This document shows positions 16,308 to 26,330 of a stretch of 64,000 bases of DNA, in pieces. Under the pieces are notes generated by a model. That model was not told the origin of the DNA, did no database searches, and worked only from the letters and a program-made list of their open reading frames with translations. The position numbers were made by a program, and so were the translations under genes. Origin of the DNA: [Flavobacterium] thermophilum (GTDB lineage: Bacteria > Bacillota > Bacilli > Bacillales > Anoxybacillaceae); NCBI GenBank assembly GCA_900450595.1, contig UGGS01000002.1, forward strand, positions 988,501-1,052,500. Direction: 5' to 3'. Every line of letters begins with the position of its first letter. Position 1 is the stretch's first letter.

Positions 16308-17469
16308 GTTCCTCCCCCTCTTTTGCGTCAAAATCATCTGGATACCGTCCCGCCACCCGTCCGAGAAGCGGATAGAGAACGATCATTCCTGTGGCGCGCT
16401 CTATATCAGCCATGCGCCATTCGCAAAGCGCCGCAAGCACCTCGCGGACGAGCTCGGCGGCCGACATGTCACGGTACGTTTTCCCCCACCCCGCCCCGTA
16501 ACGGCGGCGGCAATCGGCAAGCCAGGCGGAAAACTGTTCCGGCGTCAAGCGAATGCGGCCGTATTCATCCGGCGGATAGTCCTGAAGCCGCTCGCGCACC
16601 AAGGCAGAAAAATGAAGGATGATCTCCGACGTTCCTTTCTGGTCGGGAAATGTCGTGTACGGCGCCTGCCGCTCAGGCAACGTCAACATGGCGGCGTTTT
16701 TGTACAACTCGTACCGAAACGGCGTATGCGCTTCGATGTCATCGCGCAGCCGATGGCGGAAGTTGCGCAAGTAGTAAAAATCTTGCTCGTCGCCTTCCGT
16801 CCGATGCACCGCCGGGGATAAAAACAGCTTTCGATACAGGCGATGGCGCCGATAATCTTGCGGTGATGCTTTCCACTCCTCGGCGAGCAATTCGTCGATC
16901 GATTCATATTGCAACAAATCTTTCGGATACGTGCGCATAAAATAACGAGCCAACACTGGCACTTCGTACAACGCTTCTTCCTCCGCATGTTGCGCGAACG
17001 CTTCAATCTCCCCGTCCATCCGGCGGACGAGCCCGATTTGTTCCGCCGTTTTCAACACGCGGATGAGCGCGCGCCGATGCGCGTAGTTCGTCCAATCGAC
17101 CGGTAGATCACCCGGGTACATGGCGCGGATTTCTTCACATACGTCAGAAAGCAAAAACTTGTCCTCCACCGCCTTGCCTTCCAAATACGCCATCAAACAG
17201 CAAAACAGCGCATAATCGAGCGGCTCTTGAAACGACTCGATGCCCATCCACGGCTCGGGATCGGCGGGAATTTTCTCGAGCTTGGCGAAATAGCGGTGAA
17301 CGATGAGCCGATACCCAAACTTCTCCTCCACATACTTTTTCAACACATGTTCGCGCTCACGGACGAGCTGATACAAATCCGGCTCTTGGTCGCGAATAAT
17401 CCAAAATTGTTCGAACAGCGCGGCGAGCGCTTCTTTCGCCTTGTCGTCAAACGCCGTTTCCACGCTCAT
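16267..17469 (-). CDS. jetB: Wadjet JetB-type subunit (DUF2398/TIGR02678-like)
   Basis: A 400-residue, mainly helical and acidic protein (MSVETAFDDKAKEALAALFE at the start; KEGEEHGESMDASSRGTD at the end). In Wadjet this position is the KITE-like subunit, which binds the kleisin (JetA) and DNA as MukE does for MukF. No catalytic motif is seen. It overlaps jetA by 4 bases and jetC by 41 bases, so translation is probably coupled. The call depends mostly on the operon and on general likeness to the TIGR02678 group. Confidence 0.85.
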   Translation of the reverse strand: MSVETAFDDKAKEALAALFEQFWIIRDQEPDLYQLVREREHVLKKYVEEKFGYRLIVHRYFAKLEKIPADPEPWMGIESFQEPLDYALFCCLMAYLEGKAVEDKFLLSDVCEEIRAMYPGDLPVDWTNYAHRRALIRVLKTAEQIGLVRRMDGEIEAFAQHAEEEALYEVPVLARYFMRTYPKDLLQYESIDELLAEEWKASPQDYRRHRLYRKLFLSPAVHRTEGDEQDFYYLRNFRHRLRDDIEAHTPFRYELYKNAAMLTLPERQAPYTTFPDQKGTSEIILHFSALVRERLQDYPPDEYGRIRLTPEQFSAWLADCRRRYGAGWGKTYRDMSAAELVREVLAALCEWRMADIERATGMIVLYPLLGRVAGRYPDDFDAKEGEEHGESMDASSRGTD

Positions 17470-18956
17470 TCACCTCCTGCCAGCACGTGGATTTCATAGT
17501 TGGGCATTACGAGTTCTCCATCTTCTGCGCGAAGGCAAATCGTCCCCTCTTTGTTCACCACGTTGACAACCCACCCGTTTTCCGTCTTCATTGCTTGCCC
17601 CTCGCGCCCCATCGCTTTGGCGATCCAGCCGAGCAGCGTTTTCCGTACGTATGGGGTCACCTCGGGAAGGTCGGCAAGCACGATTTTCCCATCGGTCACA
17701 AATTGCTTCAGCTCGGCTTCCTCGCGCGCTTTTTCTTCCAAATAGCGAAGGCGCGCTTCTTCTTTCTCCCATTCTTTGTCTTCTATCGCCTGCGGCTTTT
17801 TCTTTTCCCCGTAATGGCGGACGCGCGGTTTCGTCACCCACTCGGCTGGCGGCTCGTCCCACACATCGCGGTATATGTTGTCGGTCGCTTCCGCATCAGC
17901 GACGAGATGTTTCGTATGGAAACAGCCGAACACGACCGCTGACAGGCAGTGCGCCTCTTCAATCGATTCAAGGCGGGAAAACCAGCGCGCCAAATGCAAG
18001 TAGTCGCCTTTGCGGCTGCGAAAATGGTGATGCCGCTCGCCAAGCCGTTGCACGACGCGCGTCAGGCGGCGAATCGCCTCATTCGTCTGGTATTGCAAAA
18101 ACGAAAGCTCGCTCTCGCGCCCATCGCGGCCTAAAAACCATTCACACAAGCTGCGCCACGTCTCCCATTTTTCTTCAATCTGGACAGCGCGCGGCGGCAG
18201 CGCATCGGCAAAGCGCGGGATCGACCGCTCATAGTCGACGACATGCCCGATGAACTGCCGAACCCCGTCTTCCGGCAGATCTTCAAGCAATTGCTCAATC
18301 TGCATCGACGTTTTTTGCAAGGCGACGATAAAATCGCGCAAATAAGCAGTAAACTGCTCTTTATAAACGAGAAACGACTCCGATGTCATCCGCTCTTCCA
18401 AATTTTCACCGTGCAAATAAGCGATATAGTCGGCGGAATTTTGGATGATTTTCTTGAAATAATCGAACGTCTCTTCCCATACTTGATGCATTTCATCCGG
18501 CTGCTCTTGAAAATCAGAGGCGATAATCGCCTCGATGCGGGAAAGGGAAGCATACAAGCGGTCAAACCGCGTTTTCTCAAGCGATCCTCCGAACGAATCC
18601 CCAAGCTGCTCAAGCGTGCGGATCATCCGCTCGATCTCCACCGTGTACGGACTGCATTGATAGCGGAACCGCTTTTTCTTAAACTCTTCAATCGTCCGCA
18701 CGTGGGACGTCTCTTGACGGGCGATCAAGTTGTTCCATTTCACGAGCTGGTCGAGGTCTTGCTGCAGCTCTTCCTCAGTGTAATCGGCAAACTCCTCGTG
18801 CTGCTTTAAAAAGGCGTACACTTCTTCCGGAAACAAATATTGCCGCATCCGCTCGTGCTGAATGTAGAAATAGCGCAAAATCGCCCGGTAGCGGTGCGCG
18901 TTTTCCGTCGATAAATATTTTGTTTCGACAATGGGCTTCAACCACGTGGCGTCCAT
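17466..18956 (-). CDS. jetA: Wadjet JetA-type kleisin (DUF2397/TIGR02677-like)
   Basis: A 496-residue protein, first gene of the operon. The N terminus (KYLSTENAHRYRAILRYFYIQHERMRQYLFPEEVYAFLKQ) looks like the winged-helix part of MukF-like kleisins; helical middle and a C-terminal domain follow (about residues 380-496, with SMC-head-binding expected here). It bridges the two SMC heads and holds JetB. The A-B-C-D order and family set are those of Wadjet type II as I recall it. The promoter should lie in 18957-19100, shared with the divergent gene at 19101, but I see no strong -35 box. Confidence 0.87.
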   Translation of the reverse strand: MDATWLKPIVETKYLSTENAHRYRAILRYFYIQHERMRQYLFPEEVYAFLKQHEEFADYTEEELQQDLDQLVKWNNLIARQETSHVRTIEEFKKKRFRYQCSPYTVEIERMIRTLEQLGDSFGGSLEKTRFDRLYASLSRIEAIIASDFQEQPDEMHQVWEETFDYFKKIIQNSADYIAYLHGENLEERMTSESFLVYKEQFTAYLRDFIVALQKTSMQIEQLLEDLPEDGVRQFIGHVVDYERSIPRFADALPPRAVQIEEKWETWRSLCEWFLGRDGRESELSFLQYQTNEAIRRLTRVVQRLGERHHHFRSRKGDYLHLARWFSRLESIEEAHCLSAVVFGCFHTKHLVADAEATDNIYRDVWDEPPAEWVTKPRVRHYGEKKKPQAIEDKEWEKEEARLRYLEEKAREEAELKQFVTDGKIVLADLPEVTPYVRKTLLGWIAKAMGREGQAMKTENGWVVNVVNKEGTICLRAEDGELVMPNYEIHVLAGGE

Positions 18957-19100
18957 CTCCGTCCACCTTTGCTTCGGTTTTTTCCTATGTTTATTGTAAC
19001 GATTTTCTCCGCTATTTTTCTAGCAAAAACCGTTTTCCTATTTTTTCTCGCCATCGGCGCGCGTTTTTTGTAAAATAGAGGGGAAAAGGAGGTGAAACGA

Positions 19101-19538
19101 ATGGAAGCGTTGCTGCGGGAAATTTTGCATGAAGTGAAAGCGACGCGCACGGCGGTCGAGTCGCTCGAGCAGCGGGTTGGCGCCTTGGAAGGGCAAGTGG
19201 CCCAGCTCGATGAGCGGACAAGCAACCTTGAACACCAGGTCGGTCAACTGAGAGAGCAGACGGCCACGCTTGCCCAGAGAATCGACTTGCTGGATGAGCG
19301 CACAAGCGAAACGAAGGCGATCGTTGAAGCGCTCCGCCATGGGCAAGAAGTGCTGACCGCCAAATACGAGGCGATGGCGCACGACCTTCATCATATGAAA
19401 GGCGACCTCACCCGTATCACATCCATCCTTGAAGACAAAGTGCTGCCTGCCCTCGCCGAACATGAAGCGGGACTCTCTGTTTTAAACGCCCGCGTCTTCA
19501 AAACGGAAAGCGCCCTTCATCGCCTTGTTTATGCGTAA
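19101..19538 (+). CDS. Small coiled-coil protein
   Basis: A 145-residue protein made almost wholly of heptad repeats (TAVESLEQRVGALEGQVAQL, LDERTSNLEHQVGQLREQTA), ending in LNARVFKTESALHRLVYA. ATG at 19101 is preferred over an in-frame GTG at 19092, which lies in the AAGGAGGTG ribosome binding site. It shares design and a similar tail pattern with the protein at 35194-35847. It is divergent from the jet operon and may be unrelated to it. Function is unknown. Confidence 0.75.
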   Translation: MEALLREILHEVKATRTAVESLEQRVGALEGQVAQLDERTSNLEHQVGQLREQTATLAQRIDLLDERTSETKAIVEALRHGQEVLTAKYEAMAHDLHHMKGDLTRITSILEDKVLPALAEHEAGLSVLNARVFKTESALHRLVYA

Positions 19539-19584
19539 CACGTTCCCCACAGAGAAATGTTCAACACCTATTCCCTTTTCACTA

Positions 19585-19610
19585 GGCAGCCGTGGGCTGC
19601 CGTTTTTTTT
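19585..19610 (+). terminator. Intrinsic terminator
   Basis: GGCAGCC/GGCTGCC stem (19585-19591 with 19595-19601), a 3-base loop, then eight T. It ends the transcript of the coiled-coil gene. Confidence 0.9.
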
Positions 19611-19841
19611 GTTCACGTGTCGATCCGTTCGTCTTCGCCATGGAGCCTGCCAACCTTTCGATCAACGGCGTGGGGGAATGCATAGCCAGCATGTTGATGG
19701 ATAAACGGCGGGCTTATTCGAACATCTCGAATTCGGAGCATTCTGAAGGATTCGCCAGCATTCCCGAGCATTTTTCAGGATCAAGGAGGAGAGGGCCATC
19801 ATCACCGCGAGAGCAAGCGAGAGACAAACATATCGGCCGAT

Positions 19842-21550
19842 GTGTGAGTAAAATATTTGTGGGTGACATTCAGGAATGATTCCCCGACGAGGGTTGCGAA
19901 CTTTTGTTCGCGACGCTCGTCGGGGCCACCAAGCGAAGCGCGGTAGAAAAAAGCAAATGTCATGCAAAAAGGACTCTCTCCCTGCTATGATGGTGATGAC
20001 CAACATCCATAAAACAGGAGGGAGAGAGTCCATGAAACATCTTACCACAGAATGGCCTTTATTAAAAGAGCTGGAGGAACAATTAGTCAGAACTCTTCAA
20101 AAGGTGTTCGCTGTCTTGTTGGCGACCCTTTTGGAGGAGATTGATCAACAACTGGCGGAAGCGCGGGACAAGCGCCGGTATCAGCTGAAAGACAAACGGC
20201 CGACCACGATCCAAACGCTGTTTGGAGAAGTGACGTTTCGACGGAACTACTACTATGATCGGCAGGCGGGGGCGTATACCTTCTTGCTGGATGCCGAACT
20301 GGGCTTTGATGGAGCGCAGTCGATCAGCCCTTGCCTCGAGGAAACGGCGGTCGAGTTGGCCGTAGAGTGCTCTTCCTACCGCAAAGCAGCCCGTACGTTG
20401 GAGTCGATCGTGGGGTATGCGGTCCTAAGCCACGAGGCGATTCGCCAACTGGTGCTGGAGGCCCCTGTCTCGCTGCACCACCCTGTTTCCCAACGGCACG
20501 GCCGAGTGCTGTTTGTGGAGGCGGATGGGCTGTTCATTTCCCGCCAGGGGAAAGGGAAACGGGCGAAAGAAGAGAAAATCCTGGCGGTTCACGAGGGATG
20601 GAAACGAAACGGTTCGCAGCTTGAGCTCGTGAACCGGCGCCACTACCTCCATGAAGGGGAGGGAGACGTGTGGGAACGGTTTGAAGAGTGGCTGATGAAC
20701 GAATATGCCTATGATCCGTGCCGGGACCTGTTGATCATCAACGGCGACGCGGCGTCGTGGATCACGGCCTGCCGGGAGTATTTTGGGAAGCGAGCCTGCT
20801 TTCAGCTGGATCGATTTCATGTGGCGCGGGAGCTGCGTCAGTGTCTGTCCGGCCATCCGCGTTGGCGGGAGGTGCGGAAGAAGCTGGCGAAACAAGACGA
20901 AGAGGGGCTTCTGGTGGAGCTGAACAGCGCGGTCGGCACGTTGGAGGACGAAGCGAAAGAGAAGCAGATGGCTGCCATGATCCGCCGGATCGAGTCGATG
21001 CCGGGATGCATCCGGGACTATCGGGAGTGGCTGTCGGAGCAAGGGGTGGAGACGACCGGCATGCGTCCGATGGGCCACGCCGAGAGCGTGATGAGCCGGT
21101 TTGCGCATCGGGTGAAATCCCGCCGCAGCTGGAAAGACCAAGGGCTTCGGGCGTTTCTGAGGGCGATGGCGGCCCGAATCGACGGGATTTGGTGGAGAAA
21201 TGGGCAGTTGGTGGAGGAAGAAGAGACCCGAACGGCGGCCTCGGCCTCAACAAAGTCCAAGCGGATCGAACAGGCCAAACGGAAGGCCGGACGGTTATGG
21301 GCAGATGTGGTGCGTCAGAATCTACCGTGTCTGCAGCGGTCATCCGGGACACCGATCCATCAAGCGTTGTCGGCGCTCCGGGATGGTGGTTGGGTGTAAA
21401 AAAATGGAATACAATATCATCACCTCAAGATGAGGGATGAGAGTCCGAAAGCGCTTACGATATGAATTCCTGAAAATGGTTCGCTAACTAGTGATTGACA
21501 ACGCCCGTAGTGAACCGAAAAAATGTTCTCCACAAAGTCTTGACTGACTC
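19842..21550 (+). mobile_element. ISLre2-type insertion sequence, copy 1
   Basis: A 1709-bp element flanked by the 9-bp duplication TCGGCCGAT (19833-19841 and 21551-21559). Its ends GTGTGAGTAAAATATTTGTGG and, on the other strand, GAGTCAGTCAAGACTTTGTGG are alike in 15 of 21 bases. A nearly identical copy in opposite orientation is at 33295-35002. Nine-base duplications and the UPF0236-type transposase are typical of the ISLre2 family. Confidence 0.93.
20032..21399 (+). CDS. ISLre2 family transposase (UPF0236)
   Basis: A 455-residue transposase from the ATG at 20032 (MKHLTTEWPLLKELEEQ), which follows GGAGGGAGAGAG. The frame extends upstream to 19876, but that part has no start signal and covers IS end sequence. 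Features include TIQTLFGEVTFRRNYYYD, FVEADGLFISRQ (likely first catalytic Asp), LLIINGDAASWI and the dense C-terminal SRFAHRVKSRRSWKDQGLRA. It would cut and join the IS ends. It differs from the second copy only at a few residues (for example DEAKEKQMAAM against DEGKEQQLAAL). Confidence 0.92.
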   Translation: MKHLTTEWPLLKELEEQLVRTLQKVFAVLLATLLEEIDQQLAEARDKRRYQLKDKRPTTIQTLFGEVTFRRNYYYDRQAGAYTFLLDAELGFDGAQSISPCLEETAVELAVECSSYRKAARTLESIVGYAVLSHEAIRQLVLEAPVSLHHPVSQRHGRVLFVEADGLFISRQGKGKRAKEEKILAVHEGWKRNGSQLELVNRRHYLHEGEGDVWERFEEWLMNEYAYDPCRDLLIINGDAASWITACREYFGKRACFQLDRFHVARELRQCLSGHPRWREVRKKLAKQDEEGLLVELNSAVGTLEDEAKEKQMAAMIRRIESMPGCIRDYREWLSEQGVETTGMRPMGHAESVMSRFAHRVKSRRSWKDQGLRAFLRAMAARIDGIWWRNGQLVEEEETRTAASASTKSKRIEQAKRKAGRLWADVVRQNLPCLQRSSGTPIHQALSALRDGGWV

Positions 21551-21696
21551 TCGGCCGATACCAAATTTGCCAGCCGCACCCAAATTGCGGTATCCTTTGT
21601 TTGTGACGCTTTTTCACCTCCCTCCGCGTCCTTTTGCTGCTTTTTTTATCCCCGTTCATTTGTATGATATCAGCTGAAAAAGAAGGAGGAATTGTG

Positions 21697-22596
21697 TTGC
21701 GAAAATGGATGATGATTTTGCTCGCTGTCGGGCTTGTATTTGGACTAGCGGCCTGCAGCGGAACGAGTGATGCGAAAGGGAAAATCGTCATTAGCGGGAA
21801 GAAGTTTACCGAGCAGGTGATTTTGACGCATTTGTTGGCGGAATATGTAAAGGCCAACACCGATTTGGACGTGGAAGTGAAGGACAGTCTAGGCGGCGCG
21901 TTTATGCTCCAGCAGGCCATTGAAAATGGCGATGTCGACATGTATGTCGAGTACACGGGGACAGGGTATTTGAACATTTTAAAACAGCCGTACGATCCTA
22001 AAAAGACGCCCGAACAAATTTACAACGAAACAAAGAAATTATATAAGGAAAAATACAACATCGCTTGGCTCAAACCACTCGGATTTAACAACACCTACGC
22101 CTTGGCCATGCGCAGAGACTTGGCGGAAAAGCTCGGGGTAAAAACGTACTCCGATTTGGCCAAACACTCGTCCTCCCTCACCTTCGGGTCGGACGCCGAG
22201 TTTTTTGAGCGAAGCGACGGCTATGATGGGCTTGTCGATGCGTACGGATTTCAGTTCAAGAAAAAAGTGACGATCGATCCAGACCTGCAATACGAAGCGG
22301 CGAAAAACGGGGAGATTGACGTCATCACCGCCTATACGACTGATGCAAGAATCAAAAAATATGATTTGGTCGTGCTAAAAGATGATAAGAACTACTTCCC
22401 GCCATACCACGCCGTGCCGATCATCCGCCAGGAAGTGCTCGATGCCAATCCCGGGCTTGAGGAGAAACTGAACAAGTTGGCCAACATTTTGACCGATGAA
22501 AAAATGATGGAACTAAACGGCCAAGTGAACTTGGAAAGAAAACAGCCGCGTGAGGTGGCAATCAACTTTTTGAAATCGGAAGGACTGATCGACTAG
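21697..22596 (+). CDS. Osmoprotectant ABC transporter, substrate-binding lipoprotein
   Basis: A 299-residue protein of the OpuCC/OpuBC type. It has a signal peptide with lipobox LAAC (Cys near residue 18), then GKIVISGKKFTEQVILTHLLAEY, the usual start of the binding domain, and the family stretch NGDVDMYVEYTGTGYLNIL. It should bind glycine betaine, choline or a like quaternary amine outside the membrane. TTG at 21697 is 7 bases from AGGAGG; the GTG at 21694 is an alternative. It is first of three genes with the ATPase and the permease. Confidence 0.9.
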   Translation: MRKWMMILLAVGLVFGLAACSGTSDAKGKIVISGKKFTEQVILTHLLAEYVKANTDLDVEVKDSLGGAFMLQQAIENGDVDMYVEYTGTGYLNILKQPYDPKKTPEQIYNETKKLYKEKYNIAWLKPLGFNNTYALAMRRDLAEKLGVKTYSDLAKHSSSLTFGSDAEFFERSDGYDGLVDAYGFQFKKKVTIDPDLQYEAAKNGEIDVITAYTTDARIKKYDLVVLKDDKNYFPPYHAVPIIRQEVLDANPGLEEKLNKLANILTDEKMMELNGQVNLERKQPREVAINFLKSEGLID

Positions 22597-22612
22597 AAAG
22601 CGAGGAATGTCA

Positions 22613-23740
22613 ATGATTCGGTTTGAAAACGTGACGAAACAGTATGAGGACGGCTTTGTCGCCTTAAAAAATATCAATCTTGAAATCCGCAAAGGCGAGC
22701 TGGTCGCCTTGATCGGGCCGAGCGGGTGCGGAAAAACGACGACAATGCGGATGATCAACCGCTTGATCGAGCCGACATCGGGCAAAGTGTACATCGATGG
22801 GCAAGACATTTCCCAGCTTGACCCGGTTGAGCTGCGGCGCAACATCGGCTACGTCATCCAGCAAATCGGCTTGTTTCCGCACATGACGATCGCGGAAAAC
22901 ATCGCACTCGTGCCGAAGTTGAAAAAGTGGGAAAAACACGTCTATGAAAAACGGGTCGACGAATTGCTTGAGCTCGTCGGATTGGATCCAGCGACGTTCA
23001 AGCACCGCTACCCGTCAGAGCTCAGCGGCGGCCAGCAGCAGCGCGTCGGCGTCGTCCGCGCCTTGGCGGCTGAACCGGATATTATTTTGATGGATGAACC
23101 GTTCAGCGCTCTTGACCCGATCAGCCGCGAGCAGCTGCAAGATGACATCGTCCGCCTGCAAGAAGAGATTCAGAAAACGATTGTCTTTGTCACCCACGAT
23201 ATGGACGAAGCGATTAAAATCGCCGATCGGATCGCCTTGATGAAGGACGGGGAAATCGTCCAATTTGCGACGCCCGACCAAATGCTTCGGCGGCCGGCGA
23301 ACTCGTTCGTCCGCGAGTTTATCGGCGAAGACCGGCTGCGGACCCGCCAGACGGCCGTGCCGACGGCGGAAGATTTAATGTCGGTTGATGTCGCGACGAT
23401 CTCGCCGCGCCGCGGTTTAGCGGAAGCGTTCCGATTGATGAAAGCGAAAAAAGTCGACAGTTTGATTGTGGTCGATAAAAAGCAATCGTTTCTCGGCATC
23501 GTGACGTTGAAACAAATCGAGGAGCGCTATCGGGAAGAGCATTTGTTAGTCGCCGACATCGCCGATTACGATGTGACGACGTTGGCGAAAGAAGCGGACG
23601 TCACGAACGTCGCCGCTCTGTTCCAAGATCCGGATGTGCGCATCATTCCGGTGCTCGATGGCGACCGTCTTATCGGGGGGATTACGCGCTCGAGCATGAT
23701 GCGCGCACTCGCTGAGTGGACGTTCCAGCAACATGCCTAA
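22613..23740 (+). CDS. Osmoprotectant ABC transporter, ATP-binding protein
   Basis: A 375-residue OpuCA-like ATPase. Walker A is GPSGCGKTT (near residue 35), the signature is LSGGQQQRVGVVRALA and Walker B is IILMDEPFSALDP. Two CBS domains fill the C-terminal third (about 250-370: MSVDVATISP, VADIADYDVTTL), a site where OpuC-type importers sense ionic strength or nucleotides. ATG at 22613 is placed best behind GCGAGG; the ATG at 22607 two codons earlier is also possible. It powers import with the permease at 23996. Confidence 0.92.
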   Translation: MIRFENVTKQYEDGFVALKNINLEIRKGELVALIGPSGCGKTTTMRMINRLIEPTSGKVYIDGQDISQLDPVELRRNIGYVIQQIGLFPHMTIAENIALVPKLKKWEKHVYEKRVDELLELVGLDPATFKHRYPSELSGGQQQRVGVVRALAAEPDIILMDEPFSALDPISREQLQDDIVRLQEEIQKTIVFVTHDMDEAIKIADRIALMKDGEIVQFATPDQMLRRPANSFVREFIGEDRLRTRQTAVPTAEDLMSVDVATISPRRGLAEAFRLMKAKKVDSLIVVDKKQSFLGIVTLKQIEERYREEHLLVADIADYDVTTLAKEADVTNVAALFQDPDVRIIPVLDGDRLIGGITRSSMMRALAEWTFQQHA

Positions 23741-23950
23741 TGCCAACGAAGACGGGCGAATGGGGGCTTGAAAAAACGATGCCGCCCCGTTTCTTGTCAT
23801 CTAGCCAGAAACGTTGCCGCGGCCGTCGTCCCGCCTGAATCACACGTCTCATTTTGAAAAGACAAGGCCGCTCCAAGCGGGCTTGCCGATGGGATTCGTT
23901 CCGCTAGTGAACCAAAACCTTTTCAAGTTTTCGGTCTCAGCCCATGACCA

Positions 23951-23977
23951 AGCGGCAGCCATCCGCTGCCGCTTTTT
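23951..23977 (+). terminator. Hairpin with T run before the permease gene
   Basis: A 9-bp perfect stem AGCGGCAGC/GCTGCCGCT (23951-23959 with 23965-23973) and a T run end 10-20 bases before the ribosome binding site of the next gene. It should stop or weaken transcription between the ATPase and permease genes of one transporter. Confidence 0.78.
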
Positions 23978-23995
23978 CCGCCAAGGAGGGATACA

Positions 23996-24625
23996 ATGGA
24001 ATTATTGCAGACGTTGATCGAACGAAAGAATGATATTTGGATCGCCTTTCAAGAGCATGTGCTCTTATCCGCTATCGCCATGGGCATTGCGATCGTCATC
24101 GCCGTGCCGCTTGGCGTCGTATTGACGCGGTATCGCAAACTCTCCGAGCCGATCATCGGCGTGGCCGCCATCATTCAGACGATTCCGAGCCTGGCCTTGC
24201 TTGGGTTTATGCTTCCGATTTTCGGCATCGGCAAACTGCCGGCGATCATCGCGTTGACGCTGTACGCCTTGCTTCCGATTTTGCGCAACACGTACACTGG
24301 GATTCTCGGCGTCGACCCGGCGCTGGTGGACGCTGGCCGAGGGATGGGGATGACATCGCGGCAAATTTTATGGATGGTGGAGCTTCCTCTCTCGCTTCCC
24401 GTCATTATGGCTGGCGTGCGCACGGCGACGGTGCTGACGATCGGCGTCGCCGCCTTGGCGACCTTCATCGGCGCCGGCGGTCTTGGCGACTTGATCGACC
24501 GCGGCTTGCGCATCGCCGATAAAAACTTGATTTTAGCCGGGGCCATTCCTGCGGCGATCTTAGCGATTGCCTTTGACTGGCTGCTGCGCAAAGTCGAAAA
24601 GAAAGTGACGCCCAAGGGGCTGTAA
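23996..24625 (+). CDS. Osmoprotectant ABC transporter, permease
   Basis: A 209-residue OpuCB/OpuBB-like membrane protein with about five or six membrane segments. The ATPase-docking EAA-like loop is ILGVDPALVDAGRGMGMTSRQILWMVELPLSLP (about residues 101-133). The start ATG follows AAGGAGGG. Only one permease gene is present, so the importer probably uses a homodimer. The 255-bp gap and hairpin before it are unusual for a three-gene transporter operon. Confidence 0.9.
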   Translation: MELLQTLIERKNDIWIAFQEHVLLSAIAMGIAIVIAVPLGVVLTRYRKLSEPIIGVAAIIQTIPSLALLGFMLPIFGIGKLPAIIALTLYALLPILRNTYTGILGVDPALVDAGRGMGMTSRQILWMVELPLSLPVIMAGVRTATVLTIGVAALATFIGAGGLGDLIDRGLRIADKNLILAGAIPAAILAIAFDWLLRKVEKKVTPKGL

Positions 24626-24849
24626 TCAGCCCTTTGGCGCCACCCCAACAAGAATTCGAACACCGCGTCCCTGCCCTTCCACCTCGGAACGGCCGGAACA
24701 GGCTGGCGTCAATACTAATGAGTCTCTCCCTCAGATCATGAGAATAGGGAACGCATATTCGAACAAAGAACCATCGTCAAGCGTTTTCCGTATAGAACTC
24801 CCCGCACTTTGAAAGCCACCCGCTCGCCGGGTGACTTCGTCCTTCCTAA

Positions 24850-26217
<1,368 letters not shown>

Positions 26218-26223
26218 TTATAA

Positions 26224-26253
26224 AGAATCTATCACTGGATCACAACGTTTGTC
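26224..26253 (-). promoter_or_regulatory. Probable sigma-A promoter of metY
   Basis: On the minus strand TTGACA (26248-26253) is followed after 18 bases by TAGATT (26224-26229), about 70 bases before the start codon. I see no S-box (SAM) riboswitch in the leader. Confidence 0.55.
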
Positions 26254-26289
26254 AATTATATTTTTTTAATAGTGAAAAAATTTTTATTG

Positions 26290-26316
26290 AAAACAGAGCC
26301 TGCCGGTGGGCAGGCC
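26290..26316 (-). terminator. Terminator of the gatCAB operon
   Basis: GCCTGCC/GGCAGGC stem (26298-26304 with 26309-26315) lies just after the gatB stop and is followed on the minus strand by TCTGTTTTC. Confidence 0.75.
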
Positions 26317-26330
26317 CCCTATTTGTTTCA

